Below, piece after piece: positions 29,189-38,208 of a DNA stretch of 64,000 nucleotides. Every line of letters starts with the position of its first letter. Position 1 is the first letter of the stretch. Origin of the DNA: Azotobacter beijerinckii (GTDB lineage Bacteria > Pseudomonadota > Gammaproteobacteria > Pseudomonadales > Pseudomonadaceae); assembly GCF_900110885.1 (NCBI RefSeq), contig NZ_FOFJ01000004.1:62001-126000 (forward strand). Direction: 5' to 3'. Both the position numbers and the translations under genes were made by a program. The notes under the pieces were generated by a model. It saw only the letters and a program-made list of their open reading frames with translations, was not told the DNA's origin and did not search any database.

Positions 29189-29992
29189 TCAGTGCAGCGC
29201 CGCCACCACTTCCACCTGGCGCAGCCGCTGGCTCAGTTGCAGGCGCTGGGCCGGGTCGTCGCAGAGCAGCAGGGCGCGCTGCAGGTCGAAGCGTTCGCCC
29301 AAGGGACATTCGAGCCGCTGGTAGAGGTCGGCGCGGACGAGATGGTCGGCGACGCTGGGCGGGCCGAGCAGCAGGACCCGTTCGGCGTCCTTCAGGGCGG
29401 CCAGATGGTCGTCGTCCTGCAGGTGGGTTTGGCGCAGCTGGCGCGACAGCTGCTGCAGCAGGCTGTGCGGGGCGCAGGGCTGCAGGTGGCGGGCCTCGAG
29501 TTCCACCTGTGCGCCGATCTGGCGGACCAGCAGGTCGCGACAGTCGCGGGTATACAGGCGGCGGCCGGTGACGGGATCGAGCAGGTGGTCGGCGCTTTCC
29601 ATGCGCAGCAGGAAGTGTCCGGGAAAATCCACGCCGTAGAGGGGAATCTCCAGGTAGCGGGCCACTTCCAGGGCGATCAGCGCCAGCGCCAGCGGGTGGC
29701 CACGGCGCTGTTGCAGCACCTTGTGGAGCAGTGCCGCAGGCGGACGCAGCGGCAGGTGGTCCTCTTCGTGGAAACCCAGGTCGTGCAGCTGGCGCAGCAG
29801 CGGCTGGCCCAGCTCCTGCAGCGGCAGGCCGGGCAGGGCGGCGGCGACCTGCTGCGCCAGTCCGCCGACCTCGCGCAGGACGAGCTCGGGGCGCAGGGCG
29901 GGATCGTGCTCGGTGGCGATCCACAGGGCGGCCTCGAAGGTGGCTGGCGGATCGCGTTGCAGACAGGCAAAGCAGGCTTGGCGCGAGTTCAT
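29189..29992 (-). CDS. SirB1 / transglutaminase-like family protein
   Basis: A 267-residue cytoplasmic protein. The central block RRGHPLALALIALEVARYLEIPLYGVDFPGHFLL is the transglutaminase-like core seen in SirB1 proteins, although the usual catalytic cysteine near it is replaced here (RRGHP). A C-terminal TPR-like part ends in the helical LQRALLLCDDPAQRLQL. Family members are conserved but uncharacterised. Convergent with carbonic anhydrase and divergent from leucine dehydrogenase (123-bp gap). Confidence 0.82.
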   Translation of the reverse strand: MNSRQACFACLQRDPPATFEAALWIATEHDPALRPELVLREVGGLAQQVAAALPGLPLQELGQPLLRQLHDLGFHEEDHLPLRPPAALLHKVLQQRRGHPLALALIALEVARYLEIPLYGVDFPGHFLLRMESADHLLDPVTGRRLYTRDCRDLLVRQIGAQVELEARHLQPCAPHSLLQQLSRQLRQTHLQDDDHLAALKDAERVLLLGPPSVADHLVRADLYQRLECPLGERFDLQRALLLCDDPAQRLQLSQRLRQVEVVAALH

Positions 29993-30115
29993 GGGCACAC
30001 TCCAGTGTTGTCCTGTTTTTAGCCGCTGCGAAGCAATCCGTCCAGAGCGCGCCGGCCGCGGTATTCCGGGGGCCGCGCCTATACTCAGGATGAACATCAG
30101 CAAGGGAGTATCGCC

Positions 30116-31135
30116 ATGTTCGCCCTGATGAAGGCCGCCCGGCTCGAGGCGTTGCATCTGGCGCGGGACCCCGTCACCGGCCTCGAAGCCATCGTCGCCA
30201 TCCACAACACCCGCCTCGGCCCCGCGCTCGGCGGCTGCCGCTTCCTCGACTACCCCGACACCGAAAGCGCCGTCCGCGATGCCATGCGCCTGGCCCAGGG
30301 GATGAGCTACAAGGCCGCGCTGGCCGGGCTGGAACTCGGCGGCGGCAAGGCGGTGCTGATCCGTCCGCCGTACATCGGCGACCGCTGCGCGCTGTTCGAG
30401 GCCTTCGGGCGGGTCGTCGAGGACCTCAACGGGCGCTACATCACCGCGGTGGACAGCGGCACTTCGAGCGCCGACATGGATTGCATCGCCCGGCAGACCC
30501 GCCACGTCACCAGTACCACCGACGAGGGCGATCCCTCGCCGCACACCGCCGAGGGGGTGTTCGCCGGCATCCGTGCCACGGCCCAGGCACGCCTTGGCTG
30601 CGAGTCGCTGGAGGGCCTGCGCATCGCCGTGCAGGGGCTCGGCCACGTGGGCTATGCGCTGGTCGAGCGGCTTGCCGCGGCCGGCGCCGAACTGTTGGTC
30701 AGCGATCTGGAGCAGGGGCGCGTGCAGCAGGCGGTGGAACAGCTGGGCGTGCGCCCGGTGGCCAGTGCCGCGCTGCTCTGCGAGCCCTGCGACATCCTGG
30801 TGCCCTGCGGGCTGGGCGGGATTCTCGACGGCGAGACGGTCGGCACGCTGCGCTGCGCCGCGGTGGCCGGCGCGGCGAACAACCAGCTGGCCTGCCCGGA
30901 GGTCGCCGACCTGCTGCAGATGCGCGGCATCCTCTACGCGCCGGACTACGTCATCAATGCCGGCGGGCTGATCTATGTGGCGCTGCGCCATCGCGGCGAG
31001 AGCGACGCGAGCATCGGCGCGCATCTGGGCGGCATTCGCCAGCGACTGAGCGCCATCTACGCGCGTGCCCAGGACGAGGGGCGTTCGCCGGCGCGCATCG
31101 CCGACGAGGAGGCGGAGCGGCTGATCTACGGCTAG
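30116..31135 (+). CDS. ldh: leucine dehydrogenase (Leu/Phe/Val dehydrogenase family)
   Basis: A 339-residue NAD-dependent amino-acid dehydrogenase that deaminates branched-chain amino acids to their 2-oxo acids. It shows LGGCRF, the glycine-rich GLELGGGKAV with the catalytic lysine, a second catalytic lysine in GMSYKAALAG, and the NAD Rossmann motif VQGLGHVGYAL. AGGGAG precedes the ATG. The following three genes encode a 2-oxoacid dehydrogenase complex, so the pathway is amino acid to 2-oxo acid to acyl-CoA. A 174-bp gap separates it from E1 alpha; cotranscription is likely but not certain. Confidence 0.93.
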   Translation: MFALMKAARLEALHLARDPVTGLEAIVAIHNTRLGPALGGCRFLDYPDTESAVRDAMRLAQGMSYKAALAGLELGGGKAVLIRPPYIGDRCALFEAFGRVVEDLNGRYITAVDSGTSSADMDCIARQTRHVTSTTDEGDPSPHTAEGVFAGIRATAQARLGCESLEGLRIAVQGLGHVGYALVERLAAAGAELLVSDLEQGRVQQAVEQLGVRPVASAALLCEPCDILVPCGLGGILDGETVGTLRCAAVAGAANNQLACPEVADLLQMRGILYAPDYVINAGGLIYVALRHRGESDASIGAHLGGIRQRLSAIYARAQDEGRSPARIADEEAERLIYG

Positions 31136-31309
31136 AGTTCTGGGGGGCGCTGCGCCTTGCGCCGCGCCAGGCCTCGCCGTTTCTGCGCGGCGGGGCGGGG
31201 GAGGGCTGTAGCGCCCGCGACGCCTTGATTCTCGACATGCATTTCGTGCATTGCCCGCCGTCACGAGCGGCGGGTTCGGACGCGCCCACAAGGCGCCGAG
31301 GAGCTCAGA

Positions 31310-32398
31310 ATGTCTCTCGATCTTCCCTATACCCGCTACCTGGCGCCCGACGGTCGTCCGGTGGCCGAGCTGCCCGGCTGGGCCGACGACTTCAACCTGC
31401 TCACCCGGCTCTACCGGCAAATGGTGCTGACCCGCCTGTTCGACCTGAAGGCGGTAGCCCTGCAGCGCACCGGACGGATCGGCACCTATGCGCCGACCCT
31501 CGGCCAGGAGGCCATCGGCGTGGCCCTGGGTAGCCTGATGCAGCGCGAAGACGTGCTGGTGCCCTATTACCGCGACACCGCCGTGCAGCTGCTGCGCGGG
31601 GTGCGCATGGAGGAGATCCTCCTCTACTGGGGTGGCGACGAGCGCGGCAGCGACTTCGTCGAGCCGCTCGCCGCCCAGGACTTCCCGATCTGCGTGCCGA
31701 TCGCCACCCAGGCCCTGCATGCCTGCGGCGTGGCCACCGCGTTCAAGGTCCGCGGCGAGCACCGCGTCGCCGTCACCACCTGCGGCGACGGCGCGACCAG
31801 CAAGGGCGACTTCCTCGAGGCGCTGAACGTCGCCGGCGCCTGGCAGCTGCCGGTGGTCTTCGTGGTCAACAACAACCAGTGGGCGATCTCGGTGCCGCGG
31901 CGCATCCAGTGCGGCGCGCCGACCCTGGCGCAGAAGGCGCTCGGCGCCGGCATCCACGGCGAGCAGGTCGACGGCAACGACATCCTCGCCGTCCACGACC
32001 GCCTGCGCCACGCCCTGGAGCGCGCCCGCCACGGCAAGGGCCCGGTGCTGCTGGAGTGCCTGAGCTACCGGCTGGGCGACCATACCACCGCCGACGACGC
32101 GACCCGCTACCGCTCAGCCGAGGAGGTCCGCCAGGCCTGGCAGGAGGAGCCGGTCAAGCGCCTGCAGGCCTTCCTCGTCGCCCAGGGGGTGTGGGACGAG
32201 GGCCGCGAGCAGGCGCTGCTCGCCGACTGTCAGGTCGAGGTGCAGCGGGCCGTGGAAAACTTCGAGGCGGCCGGCGTCCAGCCGCTGGGGTCGGTGTTCG
32301 AGCACGTCTACGCCCGCTGGCCGGCGGCCCTGGCCGAGCAGCGCGAGATGCTCGAGGAGCGGCTGGCCCGGCGCCAGGGAGGCGAACATCATGAGTAA
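31310..32398 (+). CDS. 2-oxoacid dehydrogenase E1 alpha subunit
   Basis: A 362-residue thiamine-diphosphate enzyme subunit of a branched-chain-type (or pyruvate-type) complex. The ThDP/Mg motif is intact as GDGATSKGDF, ending at VVNNNQWAISVP. Other family segments are GQEAIGVALG near 65 and YRLGDHTTADDATRYR with the phosphorylation-loop-like histidine. Its location beside leucine dehydrogenase makes branched-chain 2-oxo acids the likely substrates. The same neighbourhood exists in P. aeruginosa. It overlaps E1 beta by 8 nt. Confidence 0.92.
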   Translation: MSLDLPYTRYLAPDGRPVAELPGWADDFNLLTRLYRQMVLTRLFDLKAVALQRTGRIGTYAPTLGQEAIGVALGSLMQREDVLVPYYRDTAVQLLRGVRMEEILLYWGGDERGSDFVEPLAAQDFPICVPIATQALHACGVATAFKVRGEHRVAVTTCGDGATSKGDFLEALNVAGAWQLPVVFVVNNNQWAISVPRRIQCGAPTLAQKALGAGIHGEQVDGNDILAVHDRLRHALERARHGKGPVLLECLSYRLGDHTTADDATRYRSAEEVRQAWQEEPVKRLQAFLVAQGVWDEGREQALLADCQVEVQRAVENFEAAGVQPLGSVFEHVYARWPAALAEQREMLEERLARRQGGEHHE

Positions 32399-33377
32399 CG
32401 GCAAATACACCCTGGTGGAGGCGGTCAACCTGGCCCTGCACCGGGCGATGCGCGACGACGACAACGTGGTGGTGCTCGGCGAGGACGTGGGGGTCAACGG
32501 CGGGGTGTTTCGCGCCACCCTCGGGCTGCGCGAGGCGTTCGGCTTCAAGCGGGTGCTCGACACGCCGCTGGCCGAGACCATGCTCGCCGGCCTCGCGGTG
32601 GGCATGGCCGCCCAGGGCCTCAGGCCGGTGGTCGAGATCCAGTTCATGGGCTTCATCTATGCGGCCATGGAGCATCTGGTGTCCCACGCCAGCCGCCTGC
32701 GCAACCGCACCCGCGGTCGGCTGAGCTGCCCGATGGTGCTGCGCACGCCGATGGGCGCCGGCATTCGCGCGCCGGAGCACCACAGCGAGAGCACCGAGGC
32801 GTTGTTCGCCCACGTTCCCGGCCTGCGCGTGGTGGTGCCGTCGTCCCCGGCGCGCGCCTACGGCCTGCTGCTGGCGGCCATCGACGACCCCGACCCGGTG
32901 GTCTTCCTCGAACCGACCCGGCTCTACCGGATGAACCCGCAGCCCCTGCTCGACGACGGCCGGCGCCTGCCGCTGGACAGCTGTTTCACCCTGCGCGAGG
33001 GCCGCGACCTGACCCTGCTCAGCTGGGGCGCTAGCGTCCACGAGAGCCTGCAGGCCGCGGGCGCCCTGGCCGAGCGCGGCATCGACGCCGAGGTGATCGA
33101 CGTCGCCTGCCTCAAGCCGCTCGACCTCGACACCCTGGCGGCCTCGGTGCGCAAGACCGGGCGCTGCGTGATCGTCCACGAGGCGCCGAAGAGCTGCGCG
33201 GTCGGCGCGGAGATCGCCGCCAGCCTCTACGAGCGCGTCCTGCTCGACCTGCAGGCGCCGATCCAGCGGGTCACCGCCCCGGACATCCCGCCGCCGCTGT
33301 ACCGTCTGGAGCAGCTCTACCTGCCGGGCGTCGAGGACATCCTCGCCGCCTGCGAGACGGTGCTGGACTACGCCTGA
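32391..33377 (+). CDS. 2-oxoacid dehydrogenase E1 beta subunit
   Basis: A 328-residue transketolase-like partner of E1 alpha. Residues 1-180 are the pyrimidine-binding domain (VVVLGEDVGVNGGVFRATLGL, TPLAETMLAGLAVGMA) and from about 200 comes the C-terminal transketolase domain (LLSWGASVHESLQAA, EVIDVACLKPLD). The ATG lies within the end of the E1 alpha gene (GGAGG upstream) and the E2 gene begins 18 bp after its stop, so E1 alpha, E1 beta and E2 form a tight operon. Confidence 0.93.
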   Translation: MSNGKYTLVEAVNLALHRAMRDDDNVVVLGEDVGVNGGVFRATLGLREAFGFKRVLDTPLAETMLAGLAVGMAAQGLRPVVEIQFMGFIYAAMEHLVSHASRLRNRTRGRLSCPMVLRTPMGAGIRAPEHHSESTEALFAHVPGLRVVVPSSPARAYGLLLAAIDDPDPVVFLEPTRLYRMNPQPLLDDGRRLPLDSCFTLREGRDLTLLSWGASVHESLQAAGALAERGIDAEVIDVACLKPLDLDTLAASVRKTGRCVIVHEAPKSCAVGAEIAASLYERVLLDLQAPIQRVTAPDIPPPLYRLEQLYLPGVEDILAACETVLDYA

Positions 33378-33395
33378 GGCCAGAGGAGAACGATC

Positions 33396-34499
33396 ATGAA
33401 ATATTTCAAACTGCCCGATCTCGGCGAAGGCCTGCAGGAAGCCGAGATCGTCGAGTGGCACGTCAAGGCCGGCGACAGCGTGAAGGCCGATCAGCTGCTG
33501 GTCTCGGTGGAGACCGCCAAGGCCATCGTCGATCTCCCGGCGCCCCATGACGGCGTGGTGGCGAAGATCTTCGGCCAGGTGGGCGATCTGCTGCACGTCG
33601 GCGAGCCCTTGGTCGGCTACGAAGGGGAGGGCGATGCCGGCACCGTGGTCGGCCGCCTGGAGGGCGGCGCCGAGGGCCAGGCGGACAGCTTCTGCGTCGG
33701 CGCCGCGCCCTCGACCCGCGAACACCTGGCGCCGCGGGCGACCCCGGCGGTGCGCCAACTGGCGCAGAAGCTGGGCGTCGAGCTGGCCGGCCTGAGCGGC
33801 TCCGGCCCGGACGGGCTGGTCACCCGCGCCGACGTCGAGGCCGCCGCGGAAGGGGCGCGCGAGCGTTTCGGCGGCGAGAAGCTGCGCGGCGTGCGGCGCA
33901 GCATGGCGCTCAACATGGCCCGCGCCCATGCCGAGGTGGTGCCGGTGAGCCTGTTCGCCGACGCCGACCTGCACCGCTGGGCGCAGGCCCGCGACCCGCT
34001 GGTGCGCCTGGCCATGGCGATCGCCGCCGCCTGCGCCGCGGAGCCGGTGCTCAATGCCTGGTTCGACGGCAAGGGCCTGTCGCTGCGCCAGCACGCCCAG
34101 CTCGATCTGGGCATCGCCGTGGATACCCCGGACGGCCTCTTCGTGCCGGTGCTGCGCAACGTCGGCGCGCGCAGCGCCGAGGACCTGAAGGAGGGCATGG
34201 CGCGGCTGCGCGCCGACGTCCAGGCGCGCTCCATCCCGCCCCAGGAGATGATGGGCGCGACCCTCACCCTGTCCAACTACGGCACCCTGTTCGGCCGCTA
34301 TGCCAGTCCCGTGGTGGTGCCTCCGCAGGTGGCCATCGTCGGCGCCGGCGCGATCCGCGACGAGCCGGTGGCGGTGCGCGGCGAGGTGGTGGTGCATCCG
34401 GTGCTGCCGCTGTCCTTGACCTTCGACCACCGCGCGGTCACCGGCGGCGAGGCGGCGCGCTTCCTCAAGGCGCTGGTCGCGGCGCTGGAGCAGCCGTGA
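33396..34499 (+). CDS. 2-oxoacid dehydrogenase E2 (dihydrolipoyl acyltransferase)
   Basis: A 367-residue E2 core protein. One lipoyl domain (about 1-78) has the modified lysine in VETAKAIVD (Lys42). A short peripheral-subunit-binding domain follows (about 110-150, ATPAVRQLAQKLGVELAGL). The acyltransferase domain runs from about 160 to the end, with the active-site FDHRAVTGGEAARF. The linkers are short, so it is smaller than most E2s (over 400). No E3 (lipoamide dehydrogenase) follows; the complex must use an E3 encoded elsewhere. Convergent with tctA. Confidence 0.92.
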   Translation: MKYFKLPDLGEGLQEAEIVEWHVKAGDSVKADQLLVSVETAKAIVDLPAPHDGVVAKIFGQVGDLLHVGEPLVGYEGEGDAGTVVGRLEGGAEGQADSFCVGAAPSTREHLAPRATPAVRQLAQKLGVELAGLSGSGPDGLVTRADVEAAAEGARERFGGEKLRGVRRSMALNMARAHAEVVPVSLFADADLHRWAQARDPLVRLAMAIAAACAAEPVLNAWFDGKGLSLRQHAQLDLGIAVDTPDGLFVPVLRNVGARSAEDLKEGMARLRADVQARSIPPQEMMGATLTLSNYGTLFGRYASPVVVPPQVAIVGAGAIRDEPVAVRGEVVVHPVLPLSLTFDHRAVTGGEAARFLKALVAALEQP

Positions 34500-34534
34500 C
34501 TTCGGCTTGATGCCGCTCTGCCCGGCGATGGCGA

Positions 34535-36046
34535 TCAGTCCTGCTCCTGCAGGCGGATACCGCGGGCATGGAGTAGGGGAGGGACGATCAGGATCAGCAG
34601 CGTCAGCGCGAGGAGCACGGCAGAAATTGGCTGCGTCACGAACACGAGCCAGTCTCCCTGGCTGATGGACAGGGCGTTGCGCAGCTGCTTCTCGGCCATG
34701 GGACCCAGCAGCATGCCCACGATCACGGGGGCGATGGGGAAATCGAGGCGGCGCATCAATACCCCGAGCCAGCCGATCGCCAGCATGAGCAGGAGGTCGA
34801 AGGAAGACTGGCGCATGCAGTACACGCCGATGGTGGCGAACACCAGAATTCCGGCATTCAGGTAGGGGCGGGGAATCCGGAGAAGCTTGACCCAGAGGCC
34901 CACCAGGGGAAGGTTCAGGATGAGAAGGATTGTGTTGCCAATGTACAGAGATGCAACCAGAGCCCAGACCAGCTCTCCCGAAGTTTGGAAGAGCAGCGGA
35001 CCCGGCTGTAGGTTGTAGTTCTGGAACACGGCCAACAGAATTGCTGCGGTAGCGGAGGTTGGTATGCCCAGTGTCAGCAGCGGAACCAGGGAGCCCGTTG
35101 CGCTCGCGTTGTTGGCTGCCTCGGGACCGGCAACGCCCTCGATGGCACCCTCGCCTTTGTTAGCCGCGAATTCTTTCGGATACTTGCTGAGTTTGCGTTC
35201 GACCGAATAGGACAAGAAGGTCGGAATTTCAGCGCCACCTGCCGGAATCGATCCGAACGGAAAGCCGATGAGCGTTCCCCGTAGCCAGGCTGGAATCGAT
35301 CGCTTCCAGTCGGAACGCGTCATCCATAAAGAAGACAAACGATAGTGACTGCCCGTTTCTTCCCTTTGGTAGAGCACGCCGTGCAAGGCTTCACCGACTG
35401 CAAATAACCCGACGGCAACGAGTACGACCTCGATGCCATCAATCAACTCGGGTATCCCCAATGTGTATCGAGCAACGCCCGAGAGGGAGTCTAGGCCGAT
35501 CAAGCCGATGGTCAGTCCAAGACCCAGTGAGGCGAGGCCCCGCAGCATGGAAGATCCGATTACCGCAGACACTGTCGTGAAGGCAAGCACCAGAACTGCG
35601 AAATACTCCGCGGGGCCGAATTTCAGGGCTACGTTGGCAACAATGGGGGCGAAAAAGGTCAGCAAGACCGTAGCGATCGTTCCGGCAACGAATGAACCAA
35701 TGGCTGCCGTTGCCAAGGCGGGGCCTGCCCGTCCGTTGCGTGCCATTGAGTTGCCTTCCAAGGCTGTGACCATGGAGGACGACTCCCCTGGGGTATTGAG
35801 CAGGATGGAGGTTGTGGAGCCTCCAAACTGAGCGCCGTAATAGATGCCGGCGAACATGATCAGGGCGCTTGTGGGATCGACCTTGGCCGTAATTGGCAGC
35901 AGTAAGGCAATTGTCAGCGCCGGTCCAATACCCGGCAAGACACCGATCGCGGTGCCAAGCAGGCATCCGATGAACCCACATATCAAATTGATCGGCGCAA
36001 GCGCGGCGGCAAAGCCTGTTGTCAAGCTTGAGAAAATTTCCAACAT
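34535..36046 (-). CDS. tctA: tripartite tricarboxylate transporter large permease TctA
   Basis: A 503-residue membrane protein with 10-12 hydrophobic helices and TctA family blocks: [20 protein letters not shown] near residue 30, [18 protein letters not shown] near 75, and [19 protein letters not shown] near 265. Together with TctB and the periplasmic binder TctC it imports citrate or related carboxylates, driven by an ion gradient. AAGGAGG lies 7 nt before the start. It is the last gene of a tctC-tctB-tctA operon. GC is visibly lower than in flanking genes, with many A/T third positions. Confidence 0.94.
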   Translation of the reverse strand: MLEIFSSLTTGFAAALAPINLICGFIGCLLGTAIGVLPGIGPALTIALLLPITAKVDPTSALIMFAGIYYGAQFGGSTTSILLNTPGESSSMVTALEGNSMARNGRAGPALATAAIGSFVAGTIATVLLTFFAPIVANVALKFGPAEYFAVLVLAFTTVSAVIGSSMLRGLASLGLGLTIGLIGLDSLSGVARYTLGIPELIDGIEVVLVAVGLFAVGEALHGVLYQREETGSHYRLSSLWMTRSDWKRSIPAWLRGTLIGFPFGSIPAGGAEIPTFLSYSVERKLSKYPKEFAANKGEGAIEGVAGPEAANNASATGSLVPLLTLGIPTSATAAILLAVFQNYNLQPGPLLFQTSGELVWALVASLYIGNTILLILNLPLVGLWVKLLRIPRPYLNAGILVFATIGVYCMRQSSFDLLLMLAIGWLGVLMRRLDFPIAPVIVGMLLGPMAEKQLRNALSISQGDWLVFVTQPISAVLLALTLLILIVPPLLHARGIRLQEQD

Positions 36047-36067
36047 GCTTACCTCCTTGGGCCCGGG

Positions 36068-36562
36068 TCAAATCCAGGCGTTGACAAGAGGCGGAAGGGA
36101 AACTCCAAGCCCGGTGGTAAAAAGCCAGTAGACCGGTAATGCCAGAGCGATGCCGATAGCAAGGTCTCGTGCCGGACGGCGACTACCGAACCCATGTGCC
36201 GAGCAGGCAAACAGCAGCGCTGCAGCCAATACGAATCCGATATGAGTAATGAGCAAGGCGGCGATCACAAGACCTGCGGTAACCCAGGACGCTCCAGTCT
36301 TGCCGCCGGGCAGAGCCTTGGTCATTTTGTCGCTGTCGTATGCAGGATTTCGGGGGCCACCGGCGACGGCCTGAAGGCTTATCAACACACCTACGATCCC
36401 CAGGAACACTGCTACGGCGTAGGGATAGACGTGAGCACCCAAGATGGCGAACCCCTTCTCCGCAGGAAAACGGGATGCTCCGAACGCCAATAGGGCACTT
36501 ATGAAGATGAGGCTTGCGCCTACAGCCAACTGTGCCGGCAATACTTTTCGAGGATGGCTCAT
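36068..36562 (-). CDS. tctB: tripartite tricarboxylate transporter small permease TctB
   Basis: A 164-residue membrane protein with about four helices (about 15-30, 45-65, 90-125 and 135-155), matching TctB size and layout. It starts 1 bp after the tctC stop and ends 21 bp before tctA, so all three are one transcript. Sequence identity in TctB is low across families; assignment rests on topology and position. It shares the lower GC of the operon. Confidence 0.88.
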   Translation of the reverse strand: MSHPRKVLPAQLAVGASLIFISALLAFGASRFPAEKGFAILGAHVYPYAVAVFLGIVGVLISLQAVAGGPRNPAYDSDKMTKALPGGKTGASWVTAGLVIAALLITHIGFVLAAALLFACSAHGFGSRRPARDLAIGIALALPVYWLFTTGLGVSLPPLVNAWI

Positions 36563-36563
36563 A

Positions 36564-37529
36564 TCAGAGCAGACCAACCTTGACCAGCATATCGCGCAGT
36601 CGAGAGTGCTCATCGTCAACAAATTTGGCAAAGTCATCCCCACTAATAAAGCTGGGTGACCATGCATTGGCTTGAAGATTTTCTTTCCACACTTGTGTGT
36701 TGGTGGCAGCCAGGACAGCGTCGGTTACTTCCTGACGTTGCGCAGGCGTGAGGTTGGCTGCGCCATAGACGCCGCGCCAATTGCCAATGGTCATGTCCAA
36801 TCCCTGCTCTTTGAGTGTTGGTGCATCGACACCGGCAATGCGGGTGGGCGAGCCGACGGCGAGTACACGGAACTGACCGGATTCGATGTATTTCGAAAGC
36901 TCGGCATAGTCGCCGGTGATCGCCGTGATGTGGCCTCCCAAGGTCGCCGCGACCGCTTCGCCCCCTCCGCCGAAGGCGATGTAGTTCACCTTGTCGATTG
37001 GAATATTCAGCTTGCCCGCCAACTCGGCGACTCCGATGTGATCTACCGAACCCTTGGATCCACCGCCCCATTTGACGTTGGACGGATTGGCTTTGAACTC
37101 GACCAGCAAGTCGTCCAGCGTTTTGTGGGTAGACGCGTTGCGTACGGCAATCACGTTGTATTCGCTGAAAAGTCGTGCGATCGGCGTCACCTTCTCCAAG
37201 GTGATTTGCGGCTTGTTCTGTACCACGGCACCGACCATGACAGCGCCGACGATGAGCAGGGCATTCGGGTCGCCCTTGGTGCTGTTGGCAAATTGCGCCA
37301 ACCCGAGCGTTCCTCCTGCGCCTCCCTTGTTCTCAAATGTGACTGCTTTTGCCACCGTGGCCTCGATCAAGGCTTTGCCCAATATGCGTGCGGTCTGGTC
37401 ATAACCGCCACCGGTTGGGCCGGGGACCATGAATTTGACGGTGTCCAGCGCAAAGGCTGATGTTGCGAGTGCGGCTGCGGTGATGGCAGCTGTAGTCAAG
37501 GTACTGAATCGACGGAGCGAGACGAACAT
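36564..37529 (-). CDS. tctC: tripartite tricarboxylate transporter substrate-binding protein TctC
   Basis: A 321-residue exported binder with a Sec signal peptide (about 1-27, AAALATSAFA). The mature protein has the TctC hallmarks MVPGPTGGGYDQTARIL, ENKGGAGGTLGL and GGGSKGSVDHIGVAELA. It captures a carboxylate (citrate/tricarballylate class; the exact ligand is not readable) and delivers it to TctBA. First gene of the operon; no TctDE-type two-component system lies beside it, unlike in Salmonella. Confidence 0.94.
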   Translation of the reverse strand: MFVSLRRFSTLTTAAITAAALATSAFALDTVKFMVPGPTGGGYDQTARILGKALIEATVAKAVTFENKGGAGGTLGLAQFANSTKGDPNALLIVGAVMVGAVVQNKPQITLEKVTPIARLFSEYNVIAVRNASTHKTLDDLLVEFKANPSNVKWGGGSKGSVDHIGVAELAGKLNIPIDKVNYIAFGGGGEAVAATLGGHITAITGDYAELSKYIESGQFRVLAVGSPTRIAGVDAPTLKEQGLDMTIGNWRGVYGAANLTPAQRQEVTDAVLAATNTQVWKENLQANAWSPSFISGDDFAKFVDDEHSRLRDMLVKVGLL

Positions 37530-37750
37530 GAGTTGTCTCCGGATATCAATGAATTATTGATGCCGAGTGAATATTTATCATCCATTCCCGTTGAGTGTTG
37601 ACCAAGGGTGGGACACCATTCATTGAGCGTGCGTCCGTGGATAAGCGTAGATCAGCGCGTGGGGGGGGCCGGCCTCGGCCCCATGAGGCTCGAAGGCATG
37701 TCGCTCGACGGCGACAGTTCAACCATCTACTGATCACTGTCTCCGTTCTG

Positions 37751-37954
37751 CTACCGCTTTATCAGCGGCTCTGGATAAATGTTCTGGGCATGACCGGGTC
37801 CCCGCCACTGCTCGGCGGCGATGAACTGGCGGAGAGCGATCCCCGCGTCGTTGGCGAGGGTCATCAGAATGCCGCCGCCGGGCCGCTCCACGCTGAAGTT
37901 CACCGTGTATTCCGCGCGGAACACTTCGCTGAGGGTCTGGAAGGGGCTGTCCAT
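37751..37954 (-). CDS. DUF3509-like small protein
   Basis: A 67-residue protein opening MDSPFQTLSEVFRAEYTVNFS, then ERPGGGILMTLANDAG, then a helix with IALRQFIAAEQW. This matches my memory of DUF3509, a small pseudomonad family of unknown function (about 80-95 residues), but the C-terminus is shorter than usual here, ending after IYPEPLIKR. GGGAAG lies about 9 nt before the ATG. It stands alone between tctC and psiE. Confidence 0.65.
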   Translation of the reverse strand: MDSPFQTLSEVFRAEYTVNFSVERPGGGILMTLANDAGIALRQFIAAEQWRGPGHAQNIYPEPLIKR

Positions 37955-38117
37955 GGATCGTACTTCCCGTGCGCTGGATCGATGGACGAAGGGACCGGCG
38001 TTGTCCCGGCAAGCGCGCCCGGCCGTTCTATCCCAGCTTCGGGCGGGGAGCGGTGCGACGTCAGGTGAAACATGTGCCGGGTGCGTTTCGCTTCCGGGCC
38101 GTTGATAATGGCCCGGC

Positions 38118-38144
38118 GGACATCCCCGGATGTCCGGTCTTTTT
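38118..38144 (+). terminator. intrinsic terminator in the psiE leader
   Basis: A perfect 8-bp stem GGACATCC / GGATGTCC with a 2-nt apex (plus closing bases) is followed by GGTCTTTTT. It is a textbook plus-strand terminator, yet the next gene on that strand (psiE) starts only 65 nt later and no plus-strand gene precedes it. A second hairpin, CCGGGCC/GGCCCGG (38094-38100 and 38110-38116), lies directly upstream. It either ends an unannotated small RNA or attenuates psiE. Confidence 0.75.
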
Positions 38145-38208
38145 CTGCATTAAATTCCAGATCGTCCACCGGGCCAGCACCGGCGGACGCTCACGCGAGG
38201 GCTGTGAA

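Noticed and set aside
29189..32083. A 964-codon minus-strand frame across leucine dehydrogenase and E1 alpha
   Set aside because: Only its last 267 codons (SirB1) are coding; the rest lies opposite well-defined enzymes on the plus strand.
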